Notes: generated by a model not told the origin, from the letters alone. 64,000 nt of DNA from Hippasteria phrygiana (GCA_037893225.1 JAZGUH010000261.1:1178001-1242000); one strand, 5' to 3'; shown: positions 1 to 11,562, counted from the stretch's first letter. Numbers and translations are program-made.

Positions 1-65
1 ACGGACACGATACGGAAGACGTGATAACATATTACAAACGTCACGATATAATGGGACCTGTAGGG

Positions 66-1336
66 TTAAAGGTGAGTGAGACAACCCGACTGGTCACACA
101 GGGCCTGTCTTTTCTCCTCTGTGGCAAATTCTGCTTCTAATGCGGCCCTCTCAGCCGCAGCTCGGAGCCTAGCACTCGATGCTGATGATGTACTTCCAAA
201 AATGTAAGGCTCTCCGTTAGCCTTACAAGGATATGTGATTTTGGTCCCCGTAACTCAATGGGATTTGCAATACGCTCTTGCGATATCAGTTACAATGTTC
301 CAGAATTCCACTTTCCCAAACCTTAATCTCCCCAGAAGGTTATCCAATCCCTCCTACATATCTTTTAGACTTTTGCGGCCCATTTGCGGAACATTGAAAC
401 GGACAATTTATTGAGTAATGGAGTTTTTACTCACCGACCGACGTATGCAGCCAAAATGAACATGGCGTCGCACAGCTGACTGATACAGTCCACCAGAATG
501 CGCATGCGCGTGGATTTTTCGAAGAAATTTGGGGCTCGACCATTTTTTGAAGGAGGGGGTGCATCTTGTCTACATCGCGCAACGGTGATGTGTGCATGAC
601 TCGCTTTACACATCGTTGTGTGTGTTTGAACATTCCTTCGGTTTTAAAATGAACATTTACGGAATCTTTTTGGTGCTGATTAATAGTCGGTATTGCAACA
701 TTATAACGTTCAAAATTCGCTGACATTCAGTTTTGCGTTTGTTTTTGTATGCGGTATCTAATCTGGATAAAAACATACATTCCACACATCACCAAAGCGC
801 GATGTAGACAAGATGCCCCCCTCCTTCAAAAAATGGTCGAGCCCCAAATTTCTTCGAAAAATCCACGCGCATGCGCATTCTGGTGGACTGTATCAGTCAG
901 CTGTGCGACGCCATGTTCATTTTGGCTGCATACGTCGGTCGGTGAGTAAAAACTCCATTACTCAATAAATTGTCCGTTTCAATGTTCCGCAAATGGGCCG
1001 CAAAAGTCTAAAAGATATGTAGGAGGGATTGGATAACCTTCTGGGGAGATTAAGGTTTGGGAAAGTGGAATTCTGGAACATTGTAACTGATATCGCAAGA
1101 GCGTATTGCAAATCCCATTGAGTTACGGGGACCAAAATCACATATCCTTGTAAGGCTAACGGAGAGCCTTACATTTTTGGAAGTACTGATGATGCACCTG
1201 ACGCAACACTGGTTGCCCTTGAACTTCTGTTGCCAACTTGGCTAACTAAGTCCATGCCCATGTATTCTGTTGTTGTCTCCATTTGGTCCTTTTCACTAGC
1301 CGCTTGGGTAGTTGTGGGTTTGCCGTCTGTACTCAT
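66..1336 (-). pseudogene. BEL/Pao-like retrotransposon N-terminal ORF, split by a foldback element
   Basis: Reading the minus strand, a frame opens at the ATG at 1336-1334 and runs to the edge of the inserted element at 1186. When the element (191-1185) and one copy of its 9-base target duplication are left out, the same frame continues from 190 to a TAA at 68-66, 89 codons in all, exactly in frame. The part left of the insertion is a Ser/Ala-rich then Ala/Glu/Arg-rich helix (SSASSARLRAAAERAALEAE), of the kind seen near the start of BEL/Pao-type gag proteins. Family assignment rests on this helix only. The frame stops early, so this is a fragment. Confidence 0.5.
191..1185. mobile_element. 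Foldback DNA transposon with long inverted repeats (Mutator-like by target duplication)
   Basis: Two nearly identical arms face each other, about 191-594 and 783-1185, around a spacer of about 190 bases. The outer ends read tacttccaaaaatgtaagg and its reverse complement. The 9-mer ctgatgatg lies immediately outside both ends (182-190 and 1186-1194), a perfect direct repeat that marks a target-site duplication. A 9-base duplication with long terminal repeats is typical of Mutator/MULE elements. No transposase is present. ORF predictions in the arms mirror each other on both strands and are not genes. Confidence 0.8.
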
Positions 1337-1344
1337 GGCAGTTG

Positions 1345-3165
1345 ACGAATGGATGAAAAATTTGAAAGTGTCCTTGAAGCAAAATAGAGATTGTCAAAGT
1401 AGCTCAAATCGAACTGATGTAGCCTGTAATGCTACAGATCGTCGCTGATTATGTTGTCAATAAAGCTCAGGGTATGAGACGCACCAATATATTTGTTCAA
1501 GTGTTCTTTAATCTTGCTGATCAAAACATAAAACAAACAATCTGACTGATGTGGCTTAAAAATGAAGAATTTGACAGAGTTCTGGCTGTAAGATTTGATC
1601 CAGATGACTTGACGGTATTGACAATTGGATAATTGACAGAGTAGAGGTGACAAATAACAGTCATGTATGTAACTGCAATAAGGTGACGGAAGTTGGTTGA
1701 CTGTTGACGGAAATAAGGTGACGACAATTACTACGTCATGTGACGAAAAGGTTGCGGTTATAGTTTAAGTGACAATTATGATGTCACACAGTGGTGGTGT
1801 CAAGCTAAGGCCTCACAGTATGGCAGTAATGTGAGGTGGCGTGAGGTGAGGTGTCACAGTGGTGAAGTGACACTGTGGTGGAATGTCAGTGGTGGTGGAG
1901 TGTCAAAGTGGTGTCAAAGTGGTGACGGTATGGTGACGGTATGGTGGTTCGACTGAAATACAAAAGGAAAATAGAGAACTACTAAATACATGCACTGACA
2001 TGTACATGTATGTCACACTAATCTCTGTCAAACTATAGTTGTGTAAGGGTACATATATATAAATCCTTAACAATGACTTATCAATTAACTGCAAATCCCT
2101 AACGCCCTTAAATGTAAGGATCTTGAGCAAGTAACGAGAATAATTGCATAGATAACGCATGTACACGTACATGCTAACATTGTGGCATACACACAAAACT
2201 ATGAAAACTTTCTTTCAGAAAATCCACAATTTGGTGTTGTGTTATATTAAAGAACAATAGGAAACACAAAGCATTGTCCTCAGTAGTATAGGAAAACACG
2301 ACTGTGTGCATGAGTATGTAAATACCCGCAATCGTGGATTAGGGACAAAAGGGTTAGGTCATAGACAAAGGGTCCACGATTGACCGAATGTCCATGATTA
2401 AAATTTGTGTACAAAACATATGGGAGGCCTTCCGAAAAAGTTACATGTATATTACAAACAAAAGAGGGACAAATACACACTTGTGTGGCTGCTCCAACCT
2501 TGCATACTCTGTGTGGACCTGTGAACAAAAGATGTCCACATAATGCAGGAAGAGAGAACGTTATGTGGACTTGCCTACATCCACGTAACATTTTCCCCTC
2601 TCTGAAAAAAACAGCTTTAGTTAGCGGCATTTTGGGGTTAGGGTTATCTGTCGCAAAATGAGGGGAATACATAGGGATCACACTCAAAACTTTGGGTTGC
2701 AAGAGCATTCTCAGTGCGAGTAAAATTAACTTTTTTCTCAATTTGTCTTAACCACGTGAAAACAAAAGAATGCACAGGTTATCCATTAGTCTGATGATGA
2801 CTTGGGATAATGGGATTAGTGATTAGAATACAACTGAGGACCTGAACCCAAGTCTTCAGTAGTGTTCATGTACAAACCTTATGGGATTTTTTGAGACAAA
2901 ATGTGTCCAAACAATGGGAACAATGGAAGACAACAGCTTCCATTGTTGGAAGCTGTCTGAAAAAAATAGTTTTGGTTTGTGGATTGGTCTTGACATTGGC
3001 CTATTGAATTCATGATAAAAGGTCAAAAATTAAGGTCACATTTGTGTATACAATAAAGTTTTTCTTAAAACATAAATGTACCACTGTCATACATTTTATT
3101 CAGTCTCAGAGTCATTTGTGTTTGTAACACACCTGACTTGTTTCCTCATGAACTTATGTGTGTAG
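1345..3165. other. Non-coding stretch with GTG-rich degenerate repeats
   Basis: I see no exon with splice sites here. At 1780-1945 there is a degenerate repeat of gtgacagt/gtggtg-type words, a diverged simple repeat. At 2238-2302 lies a short piece (ttatattaaagaacaatagg onward) of a dispersed repeat found more fully at 39117-39330 and 55100-55310. The rest is AT-rich and featureless. Confidence 0.5.
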
Positions 3166-3354
3166 ATTGCTGTAGAATCGTTACAAGAAGCTGTCTTCAA
3201 ACTGAGTCAAGATGAGGACATTGGACGATTCACCACCTTGTCTTCAACTGACTACTTTTCAGTATCACCTCCAGGTGTCCTGCAGCAGGGATACACATTT
3301 ATGGCTGCTTGTGAGGCTGAAGGTTTGCTGAATGTGTGTTTATATCTCATTAAG
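3166..3354 (+). CDS. Exon a of a HEAT/ARM-like protein gene
   Basis: The 63-codon frame starts after the acceptor tgtgtag at 3165 and ends at the donor AAG|gtattt. It reads IAVESLQEAVFKLSQDEDIG at the start and ends GLLNVCLYLIK, with the amphipathic helices expected of helical-repeat proteins. It is phase 0 at both ends and joins in phase with the next exon at 6473. No initiator methionine or promoter is recognisable upstream, so it is probably not the first exon. Family unknown. Confidence 0.7.
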
Positions 3355-3529
3355 GTATTTATAATTATAATTTTTCATAGCATAGGCTATTCTTTTTGTG
3401 ATGTGTACTCTCCATTGTTGAACACCAGCATTGGGTGAAAGAGAGGTGTACATGTATAATTGGCTTTTCTGACTACAAGTCGGAAAAGGCATTTTGCTTG
3501 ACCTTAATTGTTATTGTACCGGATAGAGT

Positions 3530-3658
3530 ATACAAATAATCAATGTTTATGAGTGCCATGGTAAGAATAATTTCATGAGGTGACAGATTGAATGTTCCAT
3601 TCCAGGAGGCGAAGCCGAGTGGAATTGGACATTCCATCTGTCACCGAATGAAATGGAA
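3530..3658. repeat. Palindromic repeat end (Crypton-associated family)
   Basis: The segment begins tatacaaataatcaatgttt and contains ggtgacagattgaatgttcc followed, after a short turn, by its imperfect reverse complement. The same hairpin ends the Crypton-like fragments at 32841 and near 43990. Here only the palindromic end is present, without coding sequence. Confidence 0.6.
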
Positions 3659-3965
3659 AGTTGGTTCTGATGTGCAGATAATTTTGATTGAATATTTTCA
3701 CAACATCCATAAAGTAATCATTGCTTAAAATGTTATAACTTGAACCAAAGATGAGCAGACAAACTAATGCGACTGTTCTTAATGCGAGTAACAATGGAAT
3801 TGCCCTAAAAAATAATTGTATAAAGCTAAAACATAAAAAATAAAAAAAACTATGTCTGTTTTCGTGGATATCACCACTGCATGTAAATAAAATGTCAGAA
3901 GTTATGCACCATAGAGAAACGTAACATTCATGTGTATCAAAAAAGTAATCCTTTTTGGCTGGGTT

Positions 3966-4137
3966 TATTCTGGGTTTATGACTTCTGAATAGCGCCCACT
4001 GAACAAAGACACTGACAATTTGGGAGACCGCCAACATAGGGCAAGTAATGTAGCTCATCAGTTGGTAAAGCGCTGTTACGGTATTCCGGTGGTCGCAGGT
4101 TCAAATCCCGCTCCTGCCAGTTTTCGTTGTGTACATT
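3966..4137 (+). mobile_element. tRNA-derived SINE (single head)
   Basis: A tRNA-like segment at about 4030-4122 carries A-box-like tagctcatcagttgg and B-box-like ggttcaaatcc, preceded by body sequence ending ctgacaatttgggagaccgcc and followed by ccagttttcgttgt. It has a short insertion in the A box relative to other copies, so it is an old copy and unlikely to be transcribed. No functional tRNA is claimed. Confidence 0.75.
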
Positions 4138-5360
4138 GAAAAAGCCATTTTTAAGAACAAAATAATTTCAGGACAAGACATTACCACAACATGCACTTTA
4201 GAAATCAGAATAACAATTTTTAAAAAATACAAGAAGTAATGGAAAAACTAGTCGGGCTGTACCGTCTGTATACTTCACACAGTGGTACCATTATCATGTT
4301 AAGTTCTGGCTTTAACATGTAAGACCATATCCAACTGATTCACTAGTAAATGAACATCCAAAACCACACGAGCCAAAGCCAATCAACCATCTCTATTCGT
4401 GATTGCACTGAAAAATATATAGGCTGATTCACTGGATATGTAGCAAATTACTAGGCCATCTTTAAAATGAAATGAAGGATAATGTTAAAAGCATGGACAG
4501 ACATTCTTGAATCGTACAGGTATATTCTTGTTATAATTAATCCAGCCCTTGTTCCATTTACATGTATATTACTTGTTCAATGCAGAATTGTTATCACTCA
4601 AACTAAAAGTAACCTATTTATTATTTATGAAATTAGGATGCGACATGAACAACGTTCGTAACATGGACAGAATTTTGTGACAAATGTCTGTCCCTGTTAT
4701 GAACATGAAATATTAAAGATGTACACCCTGTAGTTTAATAATTCCTGGAGGTTTAACCTAAGATTGGCCAGTGGCAATCCCTCAATGGATAGATTTACAT
4801 TAGAGTCAAAATTTGGGATAATTTATGTATTTCATTACTACATTTGTACTTCCCAACAATTTAAAATGAAATGTCTGTCCATGTTATGAACATTAAATCT
4901 TGAGGATAATCCTCTGTAATTCCTCCAAACCTGAGAAATTTATCAAACATTTTGGTGGGCAATGTTCTTACTAGAATATTGGATGTAGAAAGAGGGAAAA
5001 ACATGGCAAATTACTTGATGTATCGACTCCTGTCCCTGGTTCCCTCTAAATGTCACACTTTTGTAACTACATGTATTAGTGTGGAAAGACCCAAGAAGAA
5101 TTTGTCATATACAAACTCAAAAACAACCTCGATATCGAAGTCAAACCATGGCATCTACATTAATGAACCACTCAAATTGCTTTTGTTTTATACAATGTCT
5201 TACCGCCGTATTGAGTCCAAATATTATACTCCCATAACTGGTTCATAACACACTAATAGAGACAACAATAATACAAAAAGCCAAATAATCCTCGCATGGT
5301 GGCGCTACAGAAATGATATACTGGTCATTTACATGAGGGTCTTGAGGGGGGAGGAGGGGA
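4138..5360. other. Intronic AT-rich sequence
   Basis: No exon or clear element boundary seen. Two diverged copies of a motif around atgtctgtccctgttatgaa (about 4684 and 4869) show an internal direct repeat, each followed by a similar segment ending near cctctgtaat/cctgtagttt. The longest open frame (4952-5248) has no coding features I recognise and overlaps this repeat. Confidence 0.4.
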
Positions 5361-5372
5361 CTACCCCCCAAC

Positions 5373-5828
5373 CGAACAAAGGTACTGACAATTTGGGAGA
5401 CTGCCAACATAGGGCAAGGTAGCTCAGTTGGTAGAGCGCCGGTACAGTATTCCGGAGGTCGCAGGTTCGAATCCCGCTGCTGCCAGTTTTCTTTGTTCAC
5501 TTTGAAAATGTATTCAAATTTACCTAGTCAGTTTCCCTTGTGGATTGTTTGATGAATTATCAGTTAAAAAAGTCGTATCCTCATTGAGTGATCCCCACAG
5601 TGTCGCTTCCCAGGTTGTATCGTAAAATTGGGTGTGATCCCTGGCCATACGGCATTCTGGGTTTATGACTTGACAAGCGCCCACCCGAACAAAGATACTG
5701 ACAGTTTGGGAGACCGCCAACATAGAGCAAGATGGCTCAGTTGGTAGAGCGCCGGTACGGTATTCCAGAGGTCGCAGGTTCAAATCCTGCTCCTGCCAGT
5801 TTTCTCTGTTCACTTTTAAAATAAACAA
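5373..5828 (+). mobile_element. Dimeric tRNA-derived SINE
   Basis: Two tRNA-like heads (about 5413-5487 and 5730-5803) lie in the same direction. Each has an A box like agctcagttggtagagcgcc and a B box like ggttcgaatcc. They are joined by about 210 bases of conserved body (gtcgtatcctcattgagtga and so on). The same head-body-head order recurs at 51746-52684 on the minus strand, so the dimer is an amplified unit. The anticodon-loop region reads cggtacggtattccgg in several copies; the parent tRNA cannot be named firmly. Confidence 0.8.
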
Positions 5829-6472
5829 GCACGAATTCGTGCAGGAGCCGCATCGTCCACCTATGAATCAGTAAAGCATAGTAAATGTTGTAGCGCCCTC
5901 GAAAACGAATTTGGCAAAAGACGAAGAACAACAACAACAATAATGACAAGCGCTTATAGAGCCCCGTCTGCGATGCGACATGGCTAAAAATAATAATAAT
6001 TTTCTAGGAAGGAAAAAACGACAGTTTACATGATGTAAATTATTCATGCAATAGAGGAATTTCACATTAGCCCCTTCTGCGCACATCCGGGTTTAAAGCG
6101 AGAATGTCAGTGGCAAACAAAACAAGGCTTTTCAGCACATTCATTCATGCATGAATAAATCAGGCCATATAAGGCAGCGCAGGCGCACGATCAGCATAAA
6201 GTTGTTTACTGTGACATTGAGATCCTCGTTTTCAAACGCGGAAGTGTGCAGATCGGCGTTAAACTCGTCGTTGTGGGATTCCTCTTATTATTGTGACAAA
6301 TGTTCCCTTTATTATTTAGATATTATAGTCTTCAAACAAATTATTATATTCATTTTTGACAACAGGCTGCAAATGTATAAAGTTGCACATGTTAAGTACA
6401 TAATTGTCAACTTGTGTTGCATAGAAAGTTGTTGATGTGGTAATGTCAATTTGTTGTTGTTTTGTTTTGCAG
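5829..6472. other. Intron sequence upstream of exon b
   Basis: AT-rich intron with aacaacaacaac and taataataat simple repeats near 5930-6000. I see no further gene or mobile element with definable ends. Confidence 0.4.
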
Positions 6473-6593
6473 CATGTTCATTCAGGAGTGCTGTTACTGA
6501 ATTGGCCCAAATACTTCTCTACCTTCAGCTTATATCTTATGCACCCAGCATCCACCGTCAGACAAGCTGCCAGTGTTATTTTCAAATACATTG
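6473..6593 (+). CDS. Exon b of the HEAT/ARM-like gene
   Basis: The exon follows a good pyrimidine tract and acceptor (gttttgcag) and ends at TTG|gtaagg. It encodes about 40 residues containing PKYFSTFSLYLMHPASTVR then QAASVIFKYIG. The pattern of a helix, a proline/asparagine turn and an Arg-rich second helix (HPASTVRQAASVIF) is the clearest HEAT-repeat-like signature in the gene. Start is phase 0, end is phase 1, matching both neighbours. Identity of the protein is unknown. Confidence 0.75.
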
Positions 6594-6744
6594 GTAAGGA
6601 ACTTTTTATGAAAGTTTAAAAGTGTGTAGTCTGTCGGGACCATGTGCAGGAATTTGACTCGTTTAATGGTAGCATTTTTGTACCACTTAGGCGGGCCGTC
6701 AGATTACAGACCGTTCGGGCACCGGGCCCGGGTTGCAAATTCCT

Positions 6745-6745
<1 letters not shown>

Positions 6746-6776
<31 letters not shown>
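6746..6776. repeat. Poly-C run of 31
   Basis: Thirty-one consecutive C on the + strand, directly after attcctt. It lies in a GC-rich patch (accgggcccgggttg) in an otherwise AT-rich intron. Confidence 0.95.
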
Positions 6777-6777
<1 letters not shown>

Positions 6778-7302
6778 ATCGGTATTAAGCCAGAAGCCAC
6801 CCGGTTACTCAAGCGTGACACCCGGATCGGTCCAAAGTGGTGACTGGAGGCTTGAACAAAAGGCAGCTTACGTTGAAGTCTGGCCTTTGTTAGTGGATTA
6901 TTCACCCTGTTGGGTGAGATAAACTGTGAATTGCAAAGGAAGACTGGTTTCTTTTTTTTTTGCTCTAGTCTCCAGTGAAAAAAAATGCCCAATATTTGTT
7001 CATTTACGTTTTTGTCAACTAGAAATAATATAACAGATTCTGGATTGTTTACAGGTTAGAGACATAAAGAAATCGCTGGATGTGCATGTGTCCCAACTTT
7101 TCACCTCCATTTTGTTTTCAAAACGATTATTTCCTTGGAGTCATCTACATGTATCTCAGCATTGTATTTCTTAAACACTTGTAATTATCGAGTAGGCCAA
7201 TTTACAGACTCCGATAACGTGCCCTTAATTCATGCCAAAGATGGCCAGTTGTTAAAAAGCAGTTTAAACAAACATACACACCAGAACTTTAGTTTGAAGT
7301 TT

Positions 7303-7461
7303 TTAACCCTTTCAGCCCCAATGGGGACTAAAGTCGCCTGTGCACTATACCCTGCTTCAGCCCCAATGGCGATTAAAGTCGACCTTGAAGTGCTTTGTGC
7401 GTAAACAATGTGGTCACCACAGACTGCATGCCAATAGACAATGTGGGGCTGAAAGGGTTAA
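7303..7461. mobile_element. Short TTAA-flanked inverted-repeat element (piggyBac-like MITE)
   Basis: TTAA flanks both sides (7303-7306 and 7458-7461). The ends read CCCTTTCAGCCCCA and TGGGGCTGAAAGGG, a perfect inverted pair, around 151 bases. TTAA target sites with CCC...GGG ends are the hallmark of piggyBac-type elements; no transposase is present. Two internal copies of an agccccaatgg-type motif lie in the left half. Confidence 0.75.
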
Positions 7462-7682
7462 TCAGACTTGACGGAATGCAAACGTAGGCCTATCGCCTTG
7501 ATGCAAAACTAGCCAAGCATGGACTGTTAGCTGGTACCCGGCTGAGGACAATCAATTTTGCCCTTACAACCAGCAGGGAGCAGTGATGACTTCCCTTTGC
7601 AGTTGTCATACATTACATGGGACTCGGACAACTCGACCGTTTGCGAACTCGAGTCGGAACAACTCGACCACCTGTTTATTTG

Positions 7683-8205
7683 TTTATTTTTGGTAAGGCT
7701 CGGGAGAAGTTTTATTTTAGAACTGGATGGGGGGCTGGAGATTTGTTTGCGGGGAAGACATTGGGGGCTGATTATATATAATAAATTCTAATGCCGTGAT
7801 TTGTTGTTGGGGCTCCGCGGAAGTTCTATTTTTGAACTGGCTTAGGATTTTTTTTGCGGGGAAGACACTGGGAGCTGATATATATAATAAATTCTTCTGT
7901 TGTGATTTGTTGTTGGGGCACCGTCAAAGTTTTATTTTGGAACTGAGCTGGGGAGTTTTTGCGCAGAAGACACTGGGGGCTGATATATAAAATAAATTTT
8001 ACTGGCGTGATGTGTTGTTTTGGGTCCGCGGATGTTTTATTTTGGAACTGTGCTTGATTTTTTTTGCGGGGAAGACATTGGGGGCTGGTACATATAATAC
8101 ATTCTTCTGGCGTGATGTGTTGTTGGGGCTCCGTCGAAGTTATATTTTGGAATTGGGCTTTGTATTTTTTGCGGGGAAGACACTGGGGGCTGATACATAT
8201 AACGA
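7683..8205. repeat. About 105-base tandem repeat, five copies
   Basis: The word gaagaca(c/t)tgggggctg recurs near 7755, 7861, 7966, 8071 and 8176. The unit also holds ttattttggaactg and ends in a tatataataaattc stretch. Because 105 is a multiple of three, long frames are open on both strands (7796-7990, 7826-8227, 8012-8275) with repeating peptides such as FFAGKTLGADIYN. I treat these as by-products of the repeat. Confidence 0.85.
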
Positions 8206-8854
8206 AAGTGATCAGAAAAATTTGCAAATTGGCCAGAAAATCCTATATTATAGGGATACTACCCTCTCTCAGTAATATTTTAAAAGTTAAAGCCATGGGA
8301 ACAAAACTACTGCTTACGACTGGTAGAACAGATTACAATTGCGCTTGTAGATGTCGCGGCGCCGTTTTTATCGCGGCGTTTCCTGCACCCACCATAAAAA
8401 CAACTCATCTTACCTTTTCATTTTATTTTCAACACTGGAATCAACTTTTATGCATGTACTTATTGTGAATGTCAGGAATGTTGTCATTAAAAAACAAAAC
8501 ACTGCATTTATTGAAGTAAACCCAATATAGTACACAAAGGAAATGGTCTGGAGGGATTCCCCCTGGCGAACTCTTTGAAGCTCTTGGTCATTGTTCGCCT
8601 ACTGGAGGATTAAGCGTCTTCCAAATTGGCTCCTTTGCGGTGAGCCACAGCGTAACCAGAGAGCCGAGTGGAGTTAATCCTACCCAATCGGTTCAAGCCA
8701 GATTCCCAATCCCTTTGACTTACCGGGTAGGCTCAACCCCCGACGAACGGTCCGGGAAGGGATTCTAATTTGACGGGCCCGCCTTACCGAACCAAGATTC
8801 AAATCACTTGCACCACAGCCAATATTACCTATTTAATTTAATTTAATTTAATTT
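8206..8854. other. Intron sequence with unclassified GC-richer segment
   Basis: At about 8540-8805 a GC-richer segment (ggagggattccccctggcg to gcccgccttaccgaacc) suggests an old repeat, but I find no second copy or ends. It is followed by a ttaat/tttaa simple repeat at 8822-8857. Confidence 0.35.
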
Positions 8855-8857
8855 ATT

Positions 8858-9122
8858 ATAAGTTAAAAAGTCGTATCCTCATTGAGTGATCCCCACAATG
8901 TCGCTTCCCAGGTTGTATCGTAAAATTGGGTGTGATCCCTGGCTATACGGCATTCTGGGTTTATGACTTCTGACTAGCGCCCACCCGAACAAAGATACTG
9001 ACAATTTGGGAGACCGCCAACATAGGGCAAGATAGCTCAGTTGGTAGAGCGCCGGTACGGTATTCCGGAGGTCGCAGTTTTGAATCTCGCTCCTGCCAGT
9101 TTCTTTGTTAATTTCGAAAAAA
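8858..9122 (+). mobile_element. tRNA-derived SINE (body plus one head)
   Basis: It contains the full body from gtcgtatcctcattgagtga through ggcattctgggtttatgact, then a tRNA-like head at about 9026-9100 with agctcagttggtagagcgcc. The B box is damaged (gcagttttgaatctcgc). It corresponds to the second half of the dimer at 5373-5828. Confidence 0.8.
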
Positions 9123-9717
9123 CTTTTTTGATAGTTTTTGATACGGTTAGACATTCATACCTCCAAACTTGAAAATATGGCATTAAAATATCTTTTAAAA
9201 GCTAGGGTAAAATCCATCAGAGCCTGTATCCTTAAAATTTATCAAAGACCTATGTAATTCCTCATTCAAGCATTAGTTGATCGTTTGACCAGAAAAACAA
9301 TTTCAAAATGTAATTTCAGCAAAGTCACTGGGCAGCACACACATTGTTCACATCATATGCAAAAACATGGGTACACATACAATGTATAGGTACATTCACA
9401 CATTTAATCTCAACCTCTCTATTATCAGTGCTGGATAGCTGGCCAGCCTCATGATGGATCAAGACATTTGCATTGCTGTTGTTGTGTGCTGTGAGTTCAG
9501 TTGAATAAAAGATGTACAACTCACAGAAAGAAATGCAAGTTGATAGGAATAAAACAGAAACTGTTGATAGACTAATTCCAGAATAACGATCTGTGCATAT
9601 TACACTATGTCAATGATATTTTGGTTTTAATATGTTTCCAAGAGTATCATGATTTGTTGTACGTGTACATTCACTCAATATGTGCTCAATTTGTTTTCCT
9701 GTTATTTTCAATGAAAG

Positions 9718-9963
9718 TTGCAAAGGAAAGCAATAACCCTGGGCTTCTCAAGTTAGTCCTGCAAGCTCTATGTGCCAACTGGAGCATTGACATCACTGAT
9801 GAGCATTTGAAAAAGTGCAGCAGCCAACATTATCATACTACAATTAAGCACGAAGGGAGACAGAATGATGGACAAGTGTCAAGTCATAAGACTCTTCAAA
9901 GACAATTTTCAAGAGAACAAGAGAAGCAAAGAAGTATATCAACTCTGTCTGGTATAAAAGAAG
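9718..9963 (+). CDS. Exon c of the HEAT/ARM-like gene
   Basis: This is the largest exon seen. It starts two bases into a codon after the acceptor caatgaaag and ends GAAG|gtaatt. It encodes a helical first part (LLKLVLQALCANWSIDITDE) and then a polar, basic, serine-rich tail (about residues 40-82, including QRQFSREQEKQRSISTLSG). This looks like the passage from a helical repeat into a flexible loop. Both phases match the neighbours. Confidence 0.75.
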
Positions 9964-10095
9964 GTAATTTTTTTAATTCTTCTGTTTTTTTGCTATTCAG
10001 TTTGTATGAAGGAAATCTCAACAGGCTATGTAACTCTGTAATCTCAAAAGATTGAAAAAATGGGGAAAAAACAACTATAATAACTATTATAACTA

Positions 10096-11321
10096 CAGTA
10101 TGTCCCAAAAAGTGTCACTCTAACTATTTCTAAAATAACTACAAAACCATGAAGTCAATTTTGAAAATGTTTGAGTGTACAGATCCTGGATGTTGTGAAA
10201 AAAAGGCTGAAATGGTTTAGGATTGGAATCATTTAATGCCCTTGAGCATTATTAAAAACTGAGGTCTTGCCATGATGACTGATAGCCAGGCAAATGATTC
10301 CAATCCCAACCGCTGCCCTTTTCACAACTCGCAGGATTTTACACAGCTTACATAACACAGCACTGAAATTCATTAAGGCAAGGAACTTGATCAATTGACC
10401 ATTGTACAGTGATGCGTGACTGAAATTAAATGAAACTCATAGGAAATTTTATTGTTTTATTCAATTTCTTATACTGTTTTAAATAATACTTATGTAATAA
10501 AAACAGGGCCCTTTTGGAAAGCATTTTTCTTAATTACTGCACATCACTCCAGTAATTACAACTTTGGGAGGTTGACCGACAAGCAAACCAGCCCTTTTAT
10601 TGTATACCATTCTTGTCTTTTCTCTTCTCGTTTATCTTTTATGTTTTCTTGTTTTGCTTTTCTGTACAATTTTACATACATTTATATAATGAAGTGGTGT
10701 GTTAAATAGTAGAGCACATTAAACTCAAGTTGAAATGTTTACATGCTACCTGGTATAATACCGATGTAGACTACGAGTCTAAACTGGATTATATAGTTAA
10801 TCCTTATTGTATCGATAATACACTTGGGTTTACGGTAGTCTGATTAATTCAATATTAACACATATTCAAGCCTACATGCGAGTAAGAGCTTCATCGATAT
10901 ATTTACAGGGTCAAAAAAAACATTTCTGGAAAAAACCCCGCAAAATGATACTGATAAGCGAAAACCCCATGTACTAGGCTTTTTATATATATAAATATAC
11001 GTGTTGCCTGTCGGTACGCAGATGGCTATATTGTGCCACGCCTTTCCTTTATATACACCAAGTGCCCCGGCACTTCCGTATCGCTCCGCGAAGCGCGGAG
11101 TGATAATTGACCATTAAGAACTTAATTTCGTTCTAATTCGCCACTCAACCGAACGAAATTACATTTTTTAACTGATCAGGCCACCCTGTATAAATAAGAC
11201 AGCAAATAAATTTGGCCCAGGATATGGAGTATCTGCACAATGAAACATTTTCAAAATTGACCTTATAGTTTTGTAGTTATTTTGGAAATAGTTAGAGTGA
11301 CACTTTTTTTGGGACATACTG
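10096..11321. mobile_element. mariner-like non-autonomous element with about 75-base TIRs
   Basis: The ends CAGTATGTCCCAAAAAGTG and its reverse complement extend into matching arms of about 75 bases (10096-10170 and 11245-11321), each flanked by TA (10094-10095 and 11322-11323). The end sequence, TA target and size fit a Tc1/mariner-type element. The interior has no transposase frame; a second hairpin element is nested at 10191-10328. Confidence 0.75.
10191..10328. mobile_element. Nested hairpin MITE inside the mariner-like element
   Basis: Left tgttgtgaaaaaaaggctg and right cccttttcacaac form imperfect inverted arms. Further in, ggattggaatcattt pairs with aatgattccaatcc. It lies just inside the left TIR of the host element. 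Superfamily unassigned. Confidence 0.5.
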
Positions 11322-11447
11322 TAGGCCTATAATATAAACTAAAATGACCTTGGTTTTGTATCAGATTATTAGTGTCAATTTGTTCGTGCAAGGAGTTATT
11401 TAAATGCTTTTGGGGTTTTAAAATTTTAAAAATGCCAAAATTATTTT

Positions 11448-11562
11448 TTCAAAGTGAACAAAGAAACTGGCAGGAGCAGGATTCAAACCTGCGATCTCCA
11501 GAATACTGTACCAGCCCTCTACCATCTGAGCTATTTTGCCCTATGTTGTGGTCTCCACAGGC
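11448..11562 (-). mobile_element. tRNA-derived SINE head fragment
   Basis: In reverse orientation it shows gggcaaaatagctcagatgg, then ggtttgaatcctgctcctgccag, then the tail ttctttgttcactttg. Only the tRNA-like part and tail are clear; the body is missing. Confidence 0.7.

Noticed and set aside
427..949. Open frames of 60-99 codons on both strands
   Set aside because: They lie in the mirror-image arms of the foldback element, and the same peptide appears from both arms; no coding evidence.
5390..5487. Functional tRNA gene
   Set aside because: The A and B boxes are good, but the segment is embedded in a repeated body with identical flanks elsewhere, and the acceptor stem and anticodon loop are imperfect; it is a SINE head.
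11095..11125. Terminator-like hairpin cgctccgcgaagcgcggag
   Set aside because: A short GC palindrome inside a mariner-like element in animal DNA; bacterial terminator logic does not apply.
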